A stretch of DNA of 64,000 bases from Undaria pinnatifida. Lineage: Eukaryota; Sar; Phaeophyceae; Laminariales; Alariaceae. This document shows, one piece after another, positions 1 through 10,345 of this stretch; within the stretch, counting starts at the first letter, position 1; every line of letters begins with the position of its first letter. The DNA lies in contig JABAKD010000018.1 of the NCBI GenBank assembly GCA_012845835.1, forward strand, positions 2,747,229 through 2,811,228, read 5' to 3'. Made by a program: the position numbers and the translations under genes. The notes below the pieces were generated by a model. That model was given only the letters and a program-made list of their open reading frames with translations, was not told the DNA's origin and did not search any database.

Positions 1-57
1 TAGTGGTAACCTTCCTCATGTCGAGCAGCCATGAAACGTTCGTTACAGAGAATCGCG
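1..57 (-). pseudogene. Truncated copy of a dispersed exon-like unit
   Basis: Read on the minus strand, this piece starts right after a CAG splice-acceptor-like triplet (58-60) that follows a poly-A/poly-C tract. It resembles the starts of the units at 15091-15415 and 18427-18704; all share a stretch like GAACGAACGTTTCA. The window edge cuts it off, and indels against the other copies break the reading frame. Function unknown. Confidence 0.4.
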
Positions 58-77
58 CTGTTTTTTTTTTTTTTTTT

Positions 78-460
78 TTTTTGGGGGGGGGGGCGGTATT
101 GCGTAGAATCAGTCATTTCTTGATTGTTTTGTTTCTGTTTGTTATTAGATCTAGGCTAGGGTGGGTGGGTGGTGGGAGGGCGTGTCTCGTTTCTTTCATG
201 ACCGGGTTTCCATCAGTCGCGCGAGTGACTCTGTACCTCACCGACAAAGACACGTTCGGCGATTCTTTTGTTGTAACGTAGCCAACAACCATGCCTCTTC
301 GTAAATAATATCGAGAATGTTAAACAGCAGCAGAGCCAAAGCCTGTGGGACACCGCAAGGAACACCCAGAAAGGGTCACTCGCGCGAGTGACGCCGAGAA
401 ACTGAAAAAAATGTGCCCTAAAGGCGGTACCCCCCCCCCCCCCCCCCCCCCCCCCGCCCC
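78..460. repeat. Small inverted-repeat element, GCGCGAG family, copy 1
   Basis: A non-coding block bounded by a poly-G run and a poly-C run (the latter follows GGCGGTA). Near each end is a CGCGCGAGTGAC motif: 217-229 before CTCTGTACCTC, and about 380-393 before GCCGAGAAACTG. Three more blocks share this layout, at 10083, 13773 and 17172. It looks like a miniature inverted-repeat element (MITE). The exact ends and target duplication cannot be set because the boundaries are homopolymers. Confidence 0.5.
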
Positions 461-769
461 CACCGTCCTTTTGGTCTATACAATTGGGTTGCCCAATATG
501 AAAGCTGTGTCTTTCTTACACGTGTCCCCTCCCCCCCCCCTCCCATTTTCTTAGCTAGAAACTTGGGCCTATAATTCTTTTTTCTATTCGGAGGAAGATA
601 GTAAATAGGACCAAATATTGTTGGTAAAAATAGATGAACATATAGTTTTTTGTGTCCACCGTAGGTCCTGTTTACTAGGGTCCCCCGTAATAACAAGATA
701 GTTATGAAATAATGAAGGCCGCCACGGGCCCTGGAGTTCCTTCCCTGGGACGGCGTGTTCATTGGGGTG

Positions 770-1375
770 CTCCATATGTCATGGGCCATTCCATCTTGCG
801 TCCTATAAAGCATAAACTCTCGGATATGTACAATCCAGATCTCGGATGTACGTGGCCTCCCAATAGGACATGCCATGGGACAGCCCCCTTAGCTCTTGCT
901 GGACGATCTGGAGGGGCCGTCCTATCGCAACGGCGACAGCTTATCGGGTTTTGGACGCGTCCCATATGGGACAATAAACGGGACAGCCCTTTCATGTGTT
1001 TTGTGTATACCGTGGACCATATACCACGTACGATGGGACAGCCCAGAAGACCCGTGCAGAAACCCGGGGGGACTCACCGTGGGCCATTCCACGTGACAGC
1101 CAGTAGGATGCCTGGAGTCCTATGGGCCATCCCATGGGACAGCCCGTATGACGTGCTTCCGGGCCTTCCCATGGAATAACCGTGCGCAGGCTTGCCACCC
1201 CATGGGTCATCAAGTGTACCCACAGCCCATAGGATGGGTCGCGTCCCATGGGCTTCGACATCCCACATGACATCATCCCATATGCGACATCCCATAAGAT
1301 ACTACGCCCAGGATCTTATATGGAACCTTTTCCCATGGGGCTTTTCCCATGAGGTGTGCTATCTATCCCACATAC
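770..1375. repeat. Degenerate tandem array, CCCATGGGACAGCC-like
   Basis: Many diverged short units around CCCATGGGACAGCC(C)(A/G)TA occur through this stretch, for example near 965, 1030, 1130 and 1330. CCCATGGG is palindromic, so the motif reads on both strands and opens several meaningless frames. No gene is supported. A similar GTCCCGTA array lies at 8405-8660. Confidence 0.55.
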
Positions 1376-4025
1376 ATGTATCCATGTACTACTGTAAAGT
1401 CCCTCGCATCAAGTCGATCAATCAATCAACCAATCATTAAATCGATCAGGCTAGGTCGCCATGGTTCTTTGAGTCACAAAAGGCCAGGACGTTCTGTAGT
1501 ATCGCACATCTCGCGCCCGTTTTGTTCCCGTACGAACGTCGTTTGACGGTTTCACGCAAAAATACACTGCTTCAAGTTTTTTTTTCTTGTGTTTTCCCGT
1601 GCGGATATGATACCTGTAGCACACATGAGGATACAATCTTTTAGCACCATCGCACCAACGGCGTCATTCCGGTTCGATCCACACGCGACAACCGCCACAA
1701 CCAACCCACTCTTCCTCACCCTACGTGCGACCAGCTGTAGGCTCGGCCCGTCCAAGACAACACATCTTCAACGGTAAGACACCTCCCTTCGCCGAGAACA
1801 CACAGAACGCGCAGGTAGGTGAACATCTGTGAACGCCCACATGTTCCACGAGCATTTTTTGACGGCAACAACCAAGGGTGTCTCGGATACACATCTCGGA
1901 TACACACACAAAGCAGAGCGCGGGCATGTTTTACAGCTAGCAGGTGTACCGGGTATCTATCTCTCGGATAGACGAACCAGCCCGAGGTTTGCGTTCGATG
2001 TGCGAGGTAGGGAGACGTACGACACGCGGACGCGTGGCATGAAGATACCAAACCTTTGCGCGCTTTTTTAGCAGGGTTGATACGAAAAAAGGATGCAACA
2101 AGCAGCGGCCATTTTTGATGCAGCCAGCCGTATCTTCTCCCTGAAACGCGAAGCATCCCGCGGTCACCGAGTGAGGTGCTTTGTATAGGAGGAGAGTGTC
2201 CGATGTTCATCGTAGCAGGGGGATGTGGGACCACAGCGCACGTACGCGCAGCACGAAAATTCCCGTACTTCTGCTGCTGCAGCTGCTGCTGCTGCAAGCC
2301 TTCTTCGTAGAGGATAGACAAAAACAACGCGTGTCGCGGTTCGTGACGTGAGGTGTAGACTAGGATGTGAATGCGCGCGTACGATGTGCGTAATGTTTTG
2401 GTCTACTCTCTACGGCACAAGAATTATCGCCAGATTGCAGAGTGAGGTAGGAGATGTTTGTCCGACATGCCCAGTAGTAGGGAGACATACGATAAACGCA
2501 CACGCGGCATACATATGAAGATACCTACACCTGCTGCTGCTGTTGCGGGCTATATTCCCCGAGAGCTGACAAGACAACGCGTGCCTTTCGTTTGGTGGCC
2601 TGTATACTCTGCGTTTGCGATGATCTGTAGGATGTGTATGCGCGTATGTATGTGTGCGGGGCATTGTGCCCGCGAAAATATCTGGTTCTGGATTTTTTTT
2701 TTCTTTCTTTGCTGATCGCGGGAGGCGTAACCGGCGCCTGCATCCTCGGGGATTAGCGGGTGGATGCTCGTACAGCAGTAAGTAGCCTGTTTCGCTGAAG
2801 ACCAAGGCTTCGGTACGGTGCGGGTACCAACCCGCTCTTTACTACCGAGGGCCAACGTCGCCTGCGCTGGTGGCCCTGCACCTCGAGCTCAAAATCAGGC
2901 TATGCAACAAAGTGTTGTTTGCGCAGCTCATAGCAACCAAATTTTCATGGCGGCGGGATATCTCGGGAAACCCAACACCACTAAAGCTTGAGATTGCGCA
3001 CAATAATAGCGTAGTCACCAGTGGCAGCAAACGTGATTCCCTTACGTACAGTGGTGTTGGTCTGATGTGCCAGCCGCACGGCCTGCAGACATTGCTTCTG
3101 TGTCAGAGGGGCGGGAATCAACCAGTGTTCGGGGCTGTGCTTCGTACAGCCAGCCGGCACGCGGACGAGGAGAGTGTATGCAGCAAATCAGCTCGCAAGA
3201 CACAGATACGGTTGGACACCTCGGGATAGACCCGGACAATAAGTACTGTTCTTAGGCGACATTGGCGTGGTGCATAACGGTGCGGCGATACTAACATATA
3301 CTCCGGAGTATATTTTATCTCTACTTCGTATTCAAAACCTGAAGTTGCTCTTCGGGCGGAAAACGGTTTCAAATGTGTTTGCTTGCTTTGTAATGTTTGG
3401 TGTGCACACGTTGTACGGTGGCACATTGTTGCATGTACTAATAGGTTTGAGAGAGCGCTGCGGCTAGGTCCCAAGGAAATTTGAAGCTCACACGAAGCGC
3501 ACCAACCTTGAAAGTAATTGGTCTAAAAATATATCAAAATTCAAACTTAAAGTTACGTTTCGCGCAGAAAACGGTTTCAAGGATGGGCGTTTTTGAATTC
3601 TTCTGGCGTTTGGTGTGTATCCGAGAAAGGTAGCATCTAGGTAAGGCAAACTACATACGCAAAGCGCCAAGAAAATGCTACCACCAAGCTCACCGAAGCT
3701 TTGTGTCGTATTAAAAGCATGCTGTTGTTATGTTTCGGGAATATATCTGTTTCAGAGAAACGTGTAAACTTGTACCTTTGGGTGATTTGGTCAAAGTGCG
3801 TATATACAGCCAGCGTACAGAAATAAACGGCGATTTTATAGGGCAGTACGTACCGGGGTGCTCGTCGATGTTGCATTATAAATGTATAGACTAGACTATA
3901 CATATATATTTGCCTTCTGATTGCGTGCAGTGCGTACGTAACTCACTTCAAGCTGCACTTCTTGAACGAGCAATGCCGTCTCTTTCTTGCGGTAGATTCA
4001 TGCTACGGTACACTGACGCTTCTCG
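1376..4025. other. Non-coding stretch with weak internal duplications
   Basis: No gene is supported. Two old local duplications are visible. About 2003-2060 resembles 2466-2530; both carry TAGGGAGAC(A/G)TACGA and GAAGATACC. About 3330-3410 resembles 3530-3615; both carry GAAAACGGTTTCAA and TTTGGTGTG. A short CAAT-rich run lies at 1424-1446. Confidence 0.4.
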
Positions 4026-4028
4026 CTT

Positions 4029-4160
4029 GAACATGGAGGCTAGGTCAGGAACATCTCTTCCCTGCTGCTCTCAGCGGACATCGTCGCCAGCTTGCCGACG
4101 GCTATGCGCTATGGGGCAACAGCAGTCGATCTCGACCACGCCCGTCGAAGCCCCGTTTTG
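4029..4160 (+). pseudogene. Broken duplicate of exon 1 of the 4655 gene
   Basis: This stretch aligns along its length with 4651-4785. Both share AGGAACATCTCTTC, CTGCTGCTCTCAGCGG and a later GG(A)CA(A)CAGCAGTC segment. A small insertion after the ATG at 4033 shifts the frame, so the hydrophobic signal-peptide core is lost. The original frame returns near the end (GQQQSISTTPVE against GQQQSSTTAPVE). It lies about 620 bp upstream of the intact exon in the same orientation, so a local tandem duplication followed by decay is the simplest reading. Confidence 0.65.
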
Positions 4161-4654
4161 CTATCTGTTTCCTTCGCACTTCTTTAGCTCCTTGCCGCAT
4201 TCGTTGCTCGGATCCGGGGTCACATAGCAGCCCCCCGTACTGGTGTTCGTCAATTTTTAGTCGGAACGGCATCCACGCTATACTGGCGTCCGGGAGGACA
4301 ACATAAATATAAACGTTAAACTTAGACGGGATAAACATCTGTTGTTTGCCTTCCGACAACCAATTTTCAGTACTGTAGTCTACACACAATACATACAGCG
4401 GCAGGGCGTACTTCATTTTCAGATGTAGAACGAATACTCGCGTGCACTTTTTCATCTGGGTGCGATGGTAGCGCGACAAGTTCACAACAATGATTCATCT
4501 CCCGGGAATATTTTTAAAGGTTTGATCGACATTTAAGGTTGTGTTCGTTGTATCGCACACTGTCGGAAGGGAAAAAACAACATACATGACAACATTACAC
4601 TGCAAACCGCTTTTTTTCAGATTTTAATCAGTGCGTTTAAGCCGGCGGGAGAAC

Positions 4655-6610
4655 ATGGTGGCTATCAGGAACATCTCTTCGCTGCTGCTCTCAGCGGGCA
4701 TCGTCGTCAGCCTAACGACTACCACACTCGGACAGCAGCAGTCCAGCACAACCGCACCCGTTGAAGGCCCACCGCGCGGCAGCGGCGGCGGTGGTGGCGG
4801 TAATGATGGCAGCGGCGGAGGCCCGCCCAACACCGAGGGAGGAGGTGGTACGTATGATGAACGCTTGTATCTTGTCAGACGTTGCGGGCACAGATATTCC
4901 AAATTTCATGGGTGTGCGTGTACATTATGAGGTGAAAATCGTACTCAGCTGTTTCCTTTCGTAGTGCAGACCGCCCCTTCTCCGGGTTGTACGGACTACG
5001 GTCATGCACGTGATGGCGGTAATTTCGCCCCGCCGTCCCCCCTCTGTGTTCATTCCCCGCTGTCATAGCATTACCATGAGACAACCCTCTTCTTACATCC
5101 GCTCCCAGCGGTCGCATCTCCACTCCCTCCCTTACAAACCGCGTCCACAAACACCCTGGAAACCTCGATAATCGGCGTGCCATACACAACGCCATGATCC
5201 ACAAATTTCTATCAACGCTGTATATATGCTGTTGCTATCCATTAAGAGTGCACTGAAAACGTGTAGACTTGTGCAGGCCTTATTCTTGTTGCAAGCACTG
5301 AGCAAGGACGCTAAACGTCGTTTTGTTCATAAATACTCGCACTGAGACTCTCTATCATATCCCACCCTCTCTCGATCCTGAATGCACGCCCCAACACGCG
5401 CCCTTCCATATTACTCTCCGTTCGCACATCAGGATCATGGAACAGCCCCTCGCCCATGTCTGCCCCCGGCAGCATCGCCACGCCCTCCCCTACCATCGCC
5501 TCCATGAGCACCATGGAAACCCCCACAAACGACGCTTCGACAACACCCGCACCACTGTCCTCATTCCAACTCCCCCGGACAAATGCTCCAGGAGCCCCCG
5601 CTCTCCCCCCCCCCAGGGCCGGAAACCCGACTTTCGATCCCTCCCCCTCCCCGACAATGCCGGCCAAATTTGTGGGAGCTCCCTCTGCCGTGGATGTGGG
5701 AATGGCGGAGGGGAATGGGGGGGGGCCTCTCTTTGACTTCGATCTTCCCCGCACCGGGGCCCCCACAGCGGCCCCAACGGGTAACTTCCACGACTATGGG
5801 GCTCCTAGCGCGGGAGTAGGAGCTACGTTTTCGCCGACGTTTGACGGTGCGTTTTGTTTTTTGGGGGGGGGGTCGACTGTTTTGGGTAGTCGTGGTTGTT
5901 TTCCCCGCCGCTTGTTGTTTGTCGCTGCTGTGGCAGGGTAGCGGTTGGCTACGATATGTTTAAAAATAAGGTTGTGTTCGGTCTCCGTCAGTTGTTCAGC
6001 GGTGCGCCCCCACTTCTGTCCTAACGGAGATTGGCCTCGATGGTGGGGCTCCCGTGCTTAGGATGGGTGCGGCCTTTTTTGCGCCAACACTCGACAGTGC
6101 TTAGAGGGATATTTTGAATGTTTTGCGTAGGCGTGCGTGTTTGTGTGATTATTATACGTTGTCGCGACTGTGACTTGTTCGATCGTTCGATGGAGTCGGT
6201 GGGCGTTGCGTTTGTTTTGTGGCACTAGGCGTGGGCACCAGAGTGAGAAGAGCATTCTTTTCTCGTGACTTCTGGAAACCCGACAGGCGCTTGATTGCAA
6301 TGCGTCGGTTGAAAATATCAAAAACGGTCAAACGTTTTCGGTTTTGGATATTTTTCTAGGGCATTACTGTGCACATACACGAGACTGCAGCAGTGAACAA
6401 CTCGAGCACGCATATATATGCGGCGGCGTCAGAGTTGAGCCCACAAGGCAACGAGCGGAACCAGCATACATACCCATGTATTCATTTCATCATATATCAC
6501 TCCTTATATCTGCCTACCGCTATCAACGAACCAACCAATCAATCAATCAGCCAACCAACCAGGCAGTCAATAAATCAACCAATCAATCAATCAATCAATT
6601 AATCCACCAC

Positions 6611-6641
<31 letters not shown>

Positions 6642-8410
6642 ACCAATCAACCAATAAATCAATCAATCCATAAATCAATCAACTAACCAATCAATCAATC
6701 GATCAATCAATCGATCAATCAATCAATTCATGTATCTGCCAATCTATCCGACATGCTTTTCACACACTTAGTATTAGTCGATAAAACTCAACGCGCAGAT
6801 TCTTACTATAACAAGTACTCCTACACACCGTCTTGTTGCAATGCAGGATCTTCCTGGATGTCCGGCTCAGACGCGCACGAGTCTGGTGCCCCCACCTCCT
6901 CCCCTACACCTGCCGACTACATGGAAGCTGTAACCAGCAGCCCCACAGCCTCGGGTGGCGACGGCATGGTTGTCCGCATGCTCCTCCAGTCCATGTTCAA
7001 ATCAGCCCCCCAGGCGTCACCATCTACGATCGCAGAAGGTAGTTTTTTTTTGTACGGAATTTCGGCGTTTGATTTTCGCAATTATCTATGGCATTGAACC
7101 TGTTTCGGGATTTTCAATAACTGCGCTCCCTTTCCCCTGCCGCCCCCCTCCACCCCCCTCCCTTCGTCACTCCTTCCCACCCCTCCACCACACCGTGATT
7201 CCAGAATGATAGGTTTATACACCAGTGTCATACACACACCACCTTTGCTCCGCTTCACGGCCCGCCGCGCTCTACCCCCCCCTTTGCGCCCCATATCGCC
7301 GTTCGACCTTACCGTTGTGCGTCCAATTCGTGGTAGGTACACGGATGAAACGCCCCCCCCCCCGTGCCTTACTGCATTCACTGTTACGAGGGAAGGCATC
7401 GCCAATCTCTCCGTGGCGTAACATACTTAGCGTGCTCGTGAGAAGTGACTACAAATCAATTATATACCAGGTTCTATTAATAGCGGACTGCAGAGTCCAT
7501 GTTCCGAAACTCACCTCCTTCGCACGCCGACGCTCTTACCCATTTACCCTCTACGCCCCACCCCATCGTGGCAAAGCAAGGTTGTAAACGGAGCGGACCC
7601 TACGAAGCCGACCACTCCACCGCCGACGAGCCTAAAATTCACGCACGTATGATCCCCCCTCGTCAGGCTCTCCATCGCTCCATTCCATTTTCGTGCACGT
7701 CCCGCCTCCGTCCCCATTCCATCCCTACACTCCATCCCACTCCACGAGTGTTGTCACCACATTCTTCCCCCCCCCCAGCCTGCACTGGTTCGCGAAATAT
7801 TGTCGAGACAGCGGATCGGATGAAGCAGGCAACTTCTCTCCCTCCACCCCCCGCCCCCTTCCCAACATCCCACCGGGGTGCCATAGTCTCAACATGGAGA
7901 ATGCTCCTCTATTGTACTGTAATACCCCCCCCACTCCACGTCACTCAACTCCATTATATCCTACCCCTCCGGTCCACCCTAGCCTCCTCACCCCCGATGA
8001 CCCCCTCCCGACCGTCCTTCCCCCAACTGTTACACCAACGATTCTCGAAACAAAAATGAGTGTTCGACGAAGCCTATAACTCCACCCACACCGAAGCATC
8101 TTCTTCTGCTTCGACCATATCCGACAACCCCCTCCCATTTCCAACCCTTCCCCAACCCCTTCACCCCCCTCCACCTTTCCCTACCTCCAGTCCCAATCCC
8201 TTCCAACAACACCCCCCCCCCCCTCTTCCCCCACGCCAATTATTCACCAAAGATTCTCGTGCACAGGGCGCGCACGACCAAGTTGAAGCATCATCTGCCC
8301 ACTCTGTCCATGCCGGCGTAGAATACGACATCCCCGCCAACGTGTACGGAGCGCCTGGCGACGTCCGTTCCCGCTCCAAGGCAAAGCGTGCCCTCCGTGG
8401 GGCCCCGTAA
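4655..8410 (+). CDS. Predicted secreted Ser/Thr/Pro/Gly-rich protein, four exons
   Basis: I predict exons 4655-4847, 5433-5846, 6847-7038 and 8253-8410. They total 957 nt, giving 318 residues plus stop with all phases agreeing (every junction is phase 1). Donors read GTACGT, GTGCGT and GTAGTT. Acceptors are CAG, CAG and AAG, the last after a long C-rich tract. Residues 1-26 form a signal peptide (Arg5, hydrophobic core, likely cleavage after LG). A Gly-rich patch follows, then low-complexity Ser/Thr/Pro/Ala sequence with GAPT/GAPS motifs and a basic C-terminus (RSRSKAKRALRGAP). No catalytic domain is visible. A wall, matrix or mucin-like role is possible but inferred. Exons 2 and 3 begin alike (G-S-x-W), suggesting exon duplication. 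Exon 4 is the least certain; further exons may exist between 7040 and 8250. Confidence 0.5.
6000..6105 (+). pseudogene. Decayed copy of the 3' half of exon 2
   Basis: In one frame this encodes a peptide matching the end of exon 2 (about 5750-5846). It keeps the spacing APT...D-x-GAP...GA-x-F-x-PT-x-D. The donor GTGCGT of exon 2 corresponds to a damaged GTGCTT here. It lies within the intron that follows exon 2, so it looks like a local exon duplication that lost its splice sites. Confidence 0.5.
6531..6728. repeat. CAAT tetranucleotide microsatellite
   Basis: An imperfect (CAAT)n array with interspersed CAAC and TAAA units. It lies inside the predicted intron between exons 2 and 3 of the secreted-protein gene. 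Open frames through it are artefacts. Confidence 0.9.
7565..8325 (+). repeat. Three related exon-like units at the gene's 3' end
   Basis: Units near 7590-7640, 8038-8110 and 8252-8320 resemble one another. The last two share GATTCTCG, then an A/C-rich spacer and an acidic GAAGC(C/A) segment. The first two share TACGAAGCC / GACGAAGCC followed by ACTCCACC. Only the last has a clear AAG acceptor and frame in my gene model. The others may be decayed copies or exons that I could not connect. Confidence 0.35.
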
Positions 8411-8660
8411 GAGGTGCCCCAGACCTCGGGTGTCCCGAAAAAAAGAGAGTACCATGCGGGGTTTCTCGTGCGGCGTGTTCCCTTACAAACGTCCCATACA
8501 GGGGGCCCCGTAGCGGGTGTCTCATACAGAGGGTCCCGTAACGGGTGTCCCGTATATGAAGTCCCGTGGAAGGGCTCTCTCGTGCGGAGTGTCCCCCGAC
8601 GGGTGTCCCGTACAAGGGGTTTTGTAGCCGGAGTTCCGTAGGGAGGCTTTTTGTATCGGG
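8411..8660. repeat. Degenerate tandem array, GTCCCGTA-GGGTGTCCCGTA-like
   Basis: At least eight diverged units of GTCCCGTA(A/C/T)(A/C)GGGTGTC follow directly after the predicted stop codon of the secreted-protein gene. The array has no coding meaning and may cover that gene's 3' UTR. Confidence 0.65.
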
Positions 8661-10082
8661 GGTACCGACTGAGGATTTTGTTGGGGGAGGGGGGGCGGGG
8701 GGATCTCCGTGTTCACTGTCGAGCATAGGTATCTCGCGCGGGTGGTCCTGCACCTCGCTCAAACCATGGTGGATTAGTTTTTTTCCAGAGACTCGAAAAC
8801 ACGGAATCGGCTAGTGGCGGTCGCTCTCTCAGGTGGCTATGAACCTCGCTAACACAGCGCAAGAACCGCATGGAATAAACTCGAAAAATGCGGAATGGCT
8901 TGTGGAGCGCCGCTCATTAGTGTGTCATAGAAAATTGTAGCCAAATGCTACTACTGTGCAGTGCGTTGGGGGCGGAGCTGGGGTCAAGGTTGCCCAGCGA
9001 TATTGGAGTAGAACGTGCACATTTCTTACTTGAACTTTTTTTCGGAATTTCACACATCGTTTTTCATATGATTTTTTTTTTTTTACCTCGGTTGGGGGCC
9101 TTGGTTTAGTAGGTATTACCGCAACGGACGCGGCATTCCCTACGGTGGTTTGGCCACACGACAGGCATGCGCAAGCTTCGAGTTACTCGTAATTTCACAG
9201 ACAACGTAACTTATAGTTTCTTCATTATTGTATGGTTGTACCGGTACAGGGTATGACCAATGACCACAATAGACACAGAGTGTCATGCCTGGTAGGTGTG
9301 ATCACTACGGGCAAATTATACCACCTATGCGCTCTGCGCAAGGTTGTAGCTAGACCGGGCGCCCTCAGGCGGTCTTGTAGCTGGCAAACGTTGTATGCCT
9401 TACCACGACAGACACAGAATGCCACGCGTGCTCTCGGGGGGGGGGGTATATAAACAGGAGCGGCCGCTTTCATCTCGAGGTGGTGCAGTTAACACGACAT
9501 GAGGGGCCACCTCCACCCCTCGGAGTCGCTGTAGTTCTTCATGCGGACGAAGAAAATGGCTCGAAGAGGGCTGGCTGTCGGGGGTTCACAGCAGATTTCT
9601 AACGGTACATGGAATCATCGACCCCGGTGGGTAGACAATTGGTCCAAGCCTGACTTTGAAGCACGTGCTCCGCTGAGCCAGCCAGCTCTGTTGTGAAGAA
9701 CGTTTGCTCTTCGGGTCCATGGACCCAGATATCACATACCGGTAACGCGTCGAGGAGCAACCTCTTGTTTCATCTCTGGCAGAAACGCCCATGCATGGCA
9801 GAAGCCGTGAAATGGGTCAAGAGACGTTTTGTTTTCACCAACAGCACTGCCGAGATGTACGTATGACGCATGCCTAACTAGCCCATGGGCCCGGACACTC
9901 AATACCAGTGAGTGGTGCCGAGGAGGAGGCATCTTCTTCCTTCCTGTCCGGCAGAGACCGCGCATCGCAGAAACCAGAGACGGCCGCTGGGTTGGGGTGT
10001 ATTTAGTATACATACAGCATTGCCGAAACAACAAGCCTGATTAAGGCTGCAGAAGGTAGGGAGGATGTTACGACTGTTTTGA

Positions 10083-10345
10083 TACCCCCCCGTTTTTCTC
10101 TACTGGGTCTGAGCCCCTCGCGCACGCGACTGATTCTGTACCTCGCCGATACGAACACGTTAGGTGATTTGTTTGGCGCAGCGTGGCTATCGCTCCCACT
10201 GAGAGGGTTATCATATCAGAAAAATTAAGATAGCACGAACGCCCGTGACCACGCAAGGAACAGGTTGCCGTGGTCACCCAACACGAGTGTGACCCGGAGC
10301 CACTGGAACGAAAGACCCGAAAGCTACATAACCCCCTACCCCCCA
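10083..10345. repeat. GCGCGAG-family small element, copy 2
   Basis: It shares the left arm order of the family: C-run, TTTTCTCT(A)CTGGGTCTGAGCC, a CGCG motif, CTGTACCTCGCCGA, ACACGTT(A/C)GG(T/C)GAT and TTGGCGCAGCG. The right side carries ACGCAAGGAACAG and GTGACCCGGAGCCACTG. Non-coding; edges approximate. Confidence 0.5.

Noticed and set aside
418..876. 152-codon minus-strand frame
   Set aside because: It crosses the poly-C end of a small element and unrelated flank; no motif.
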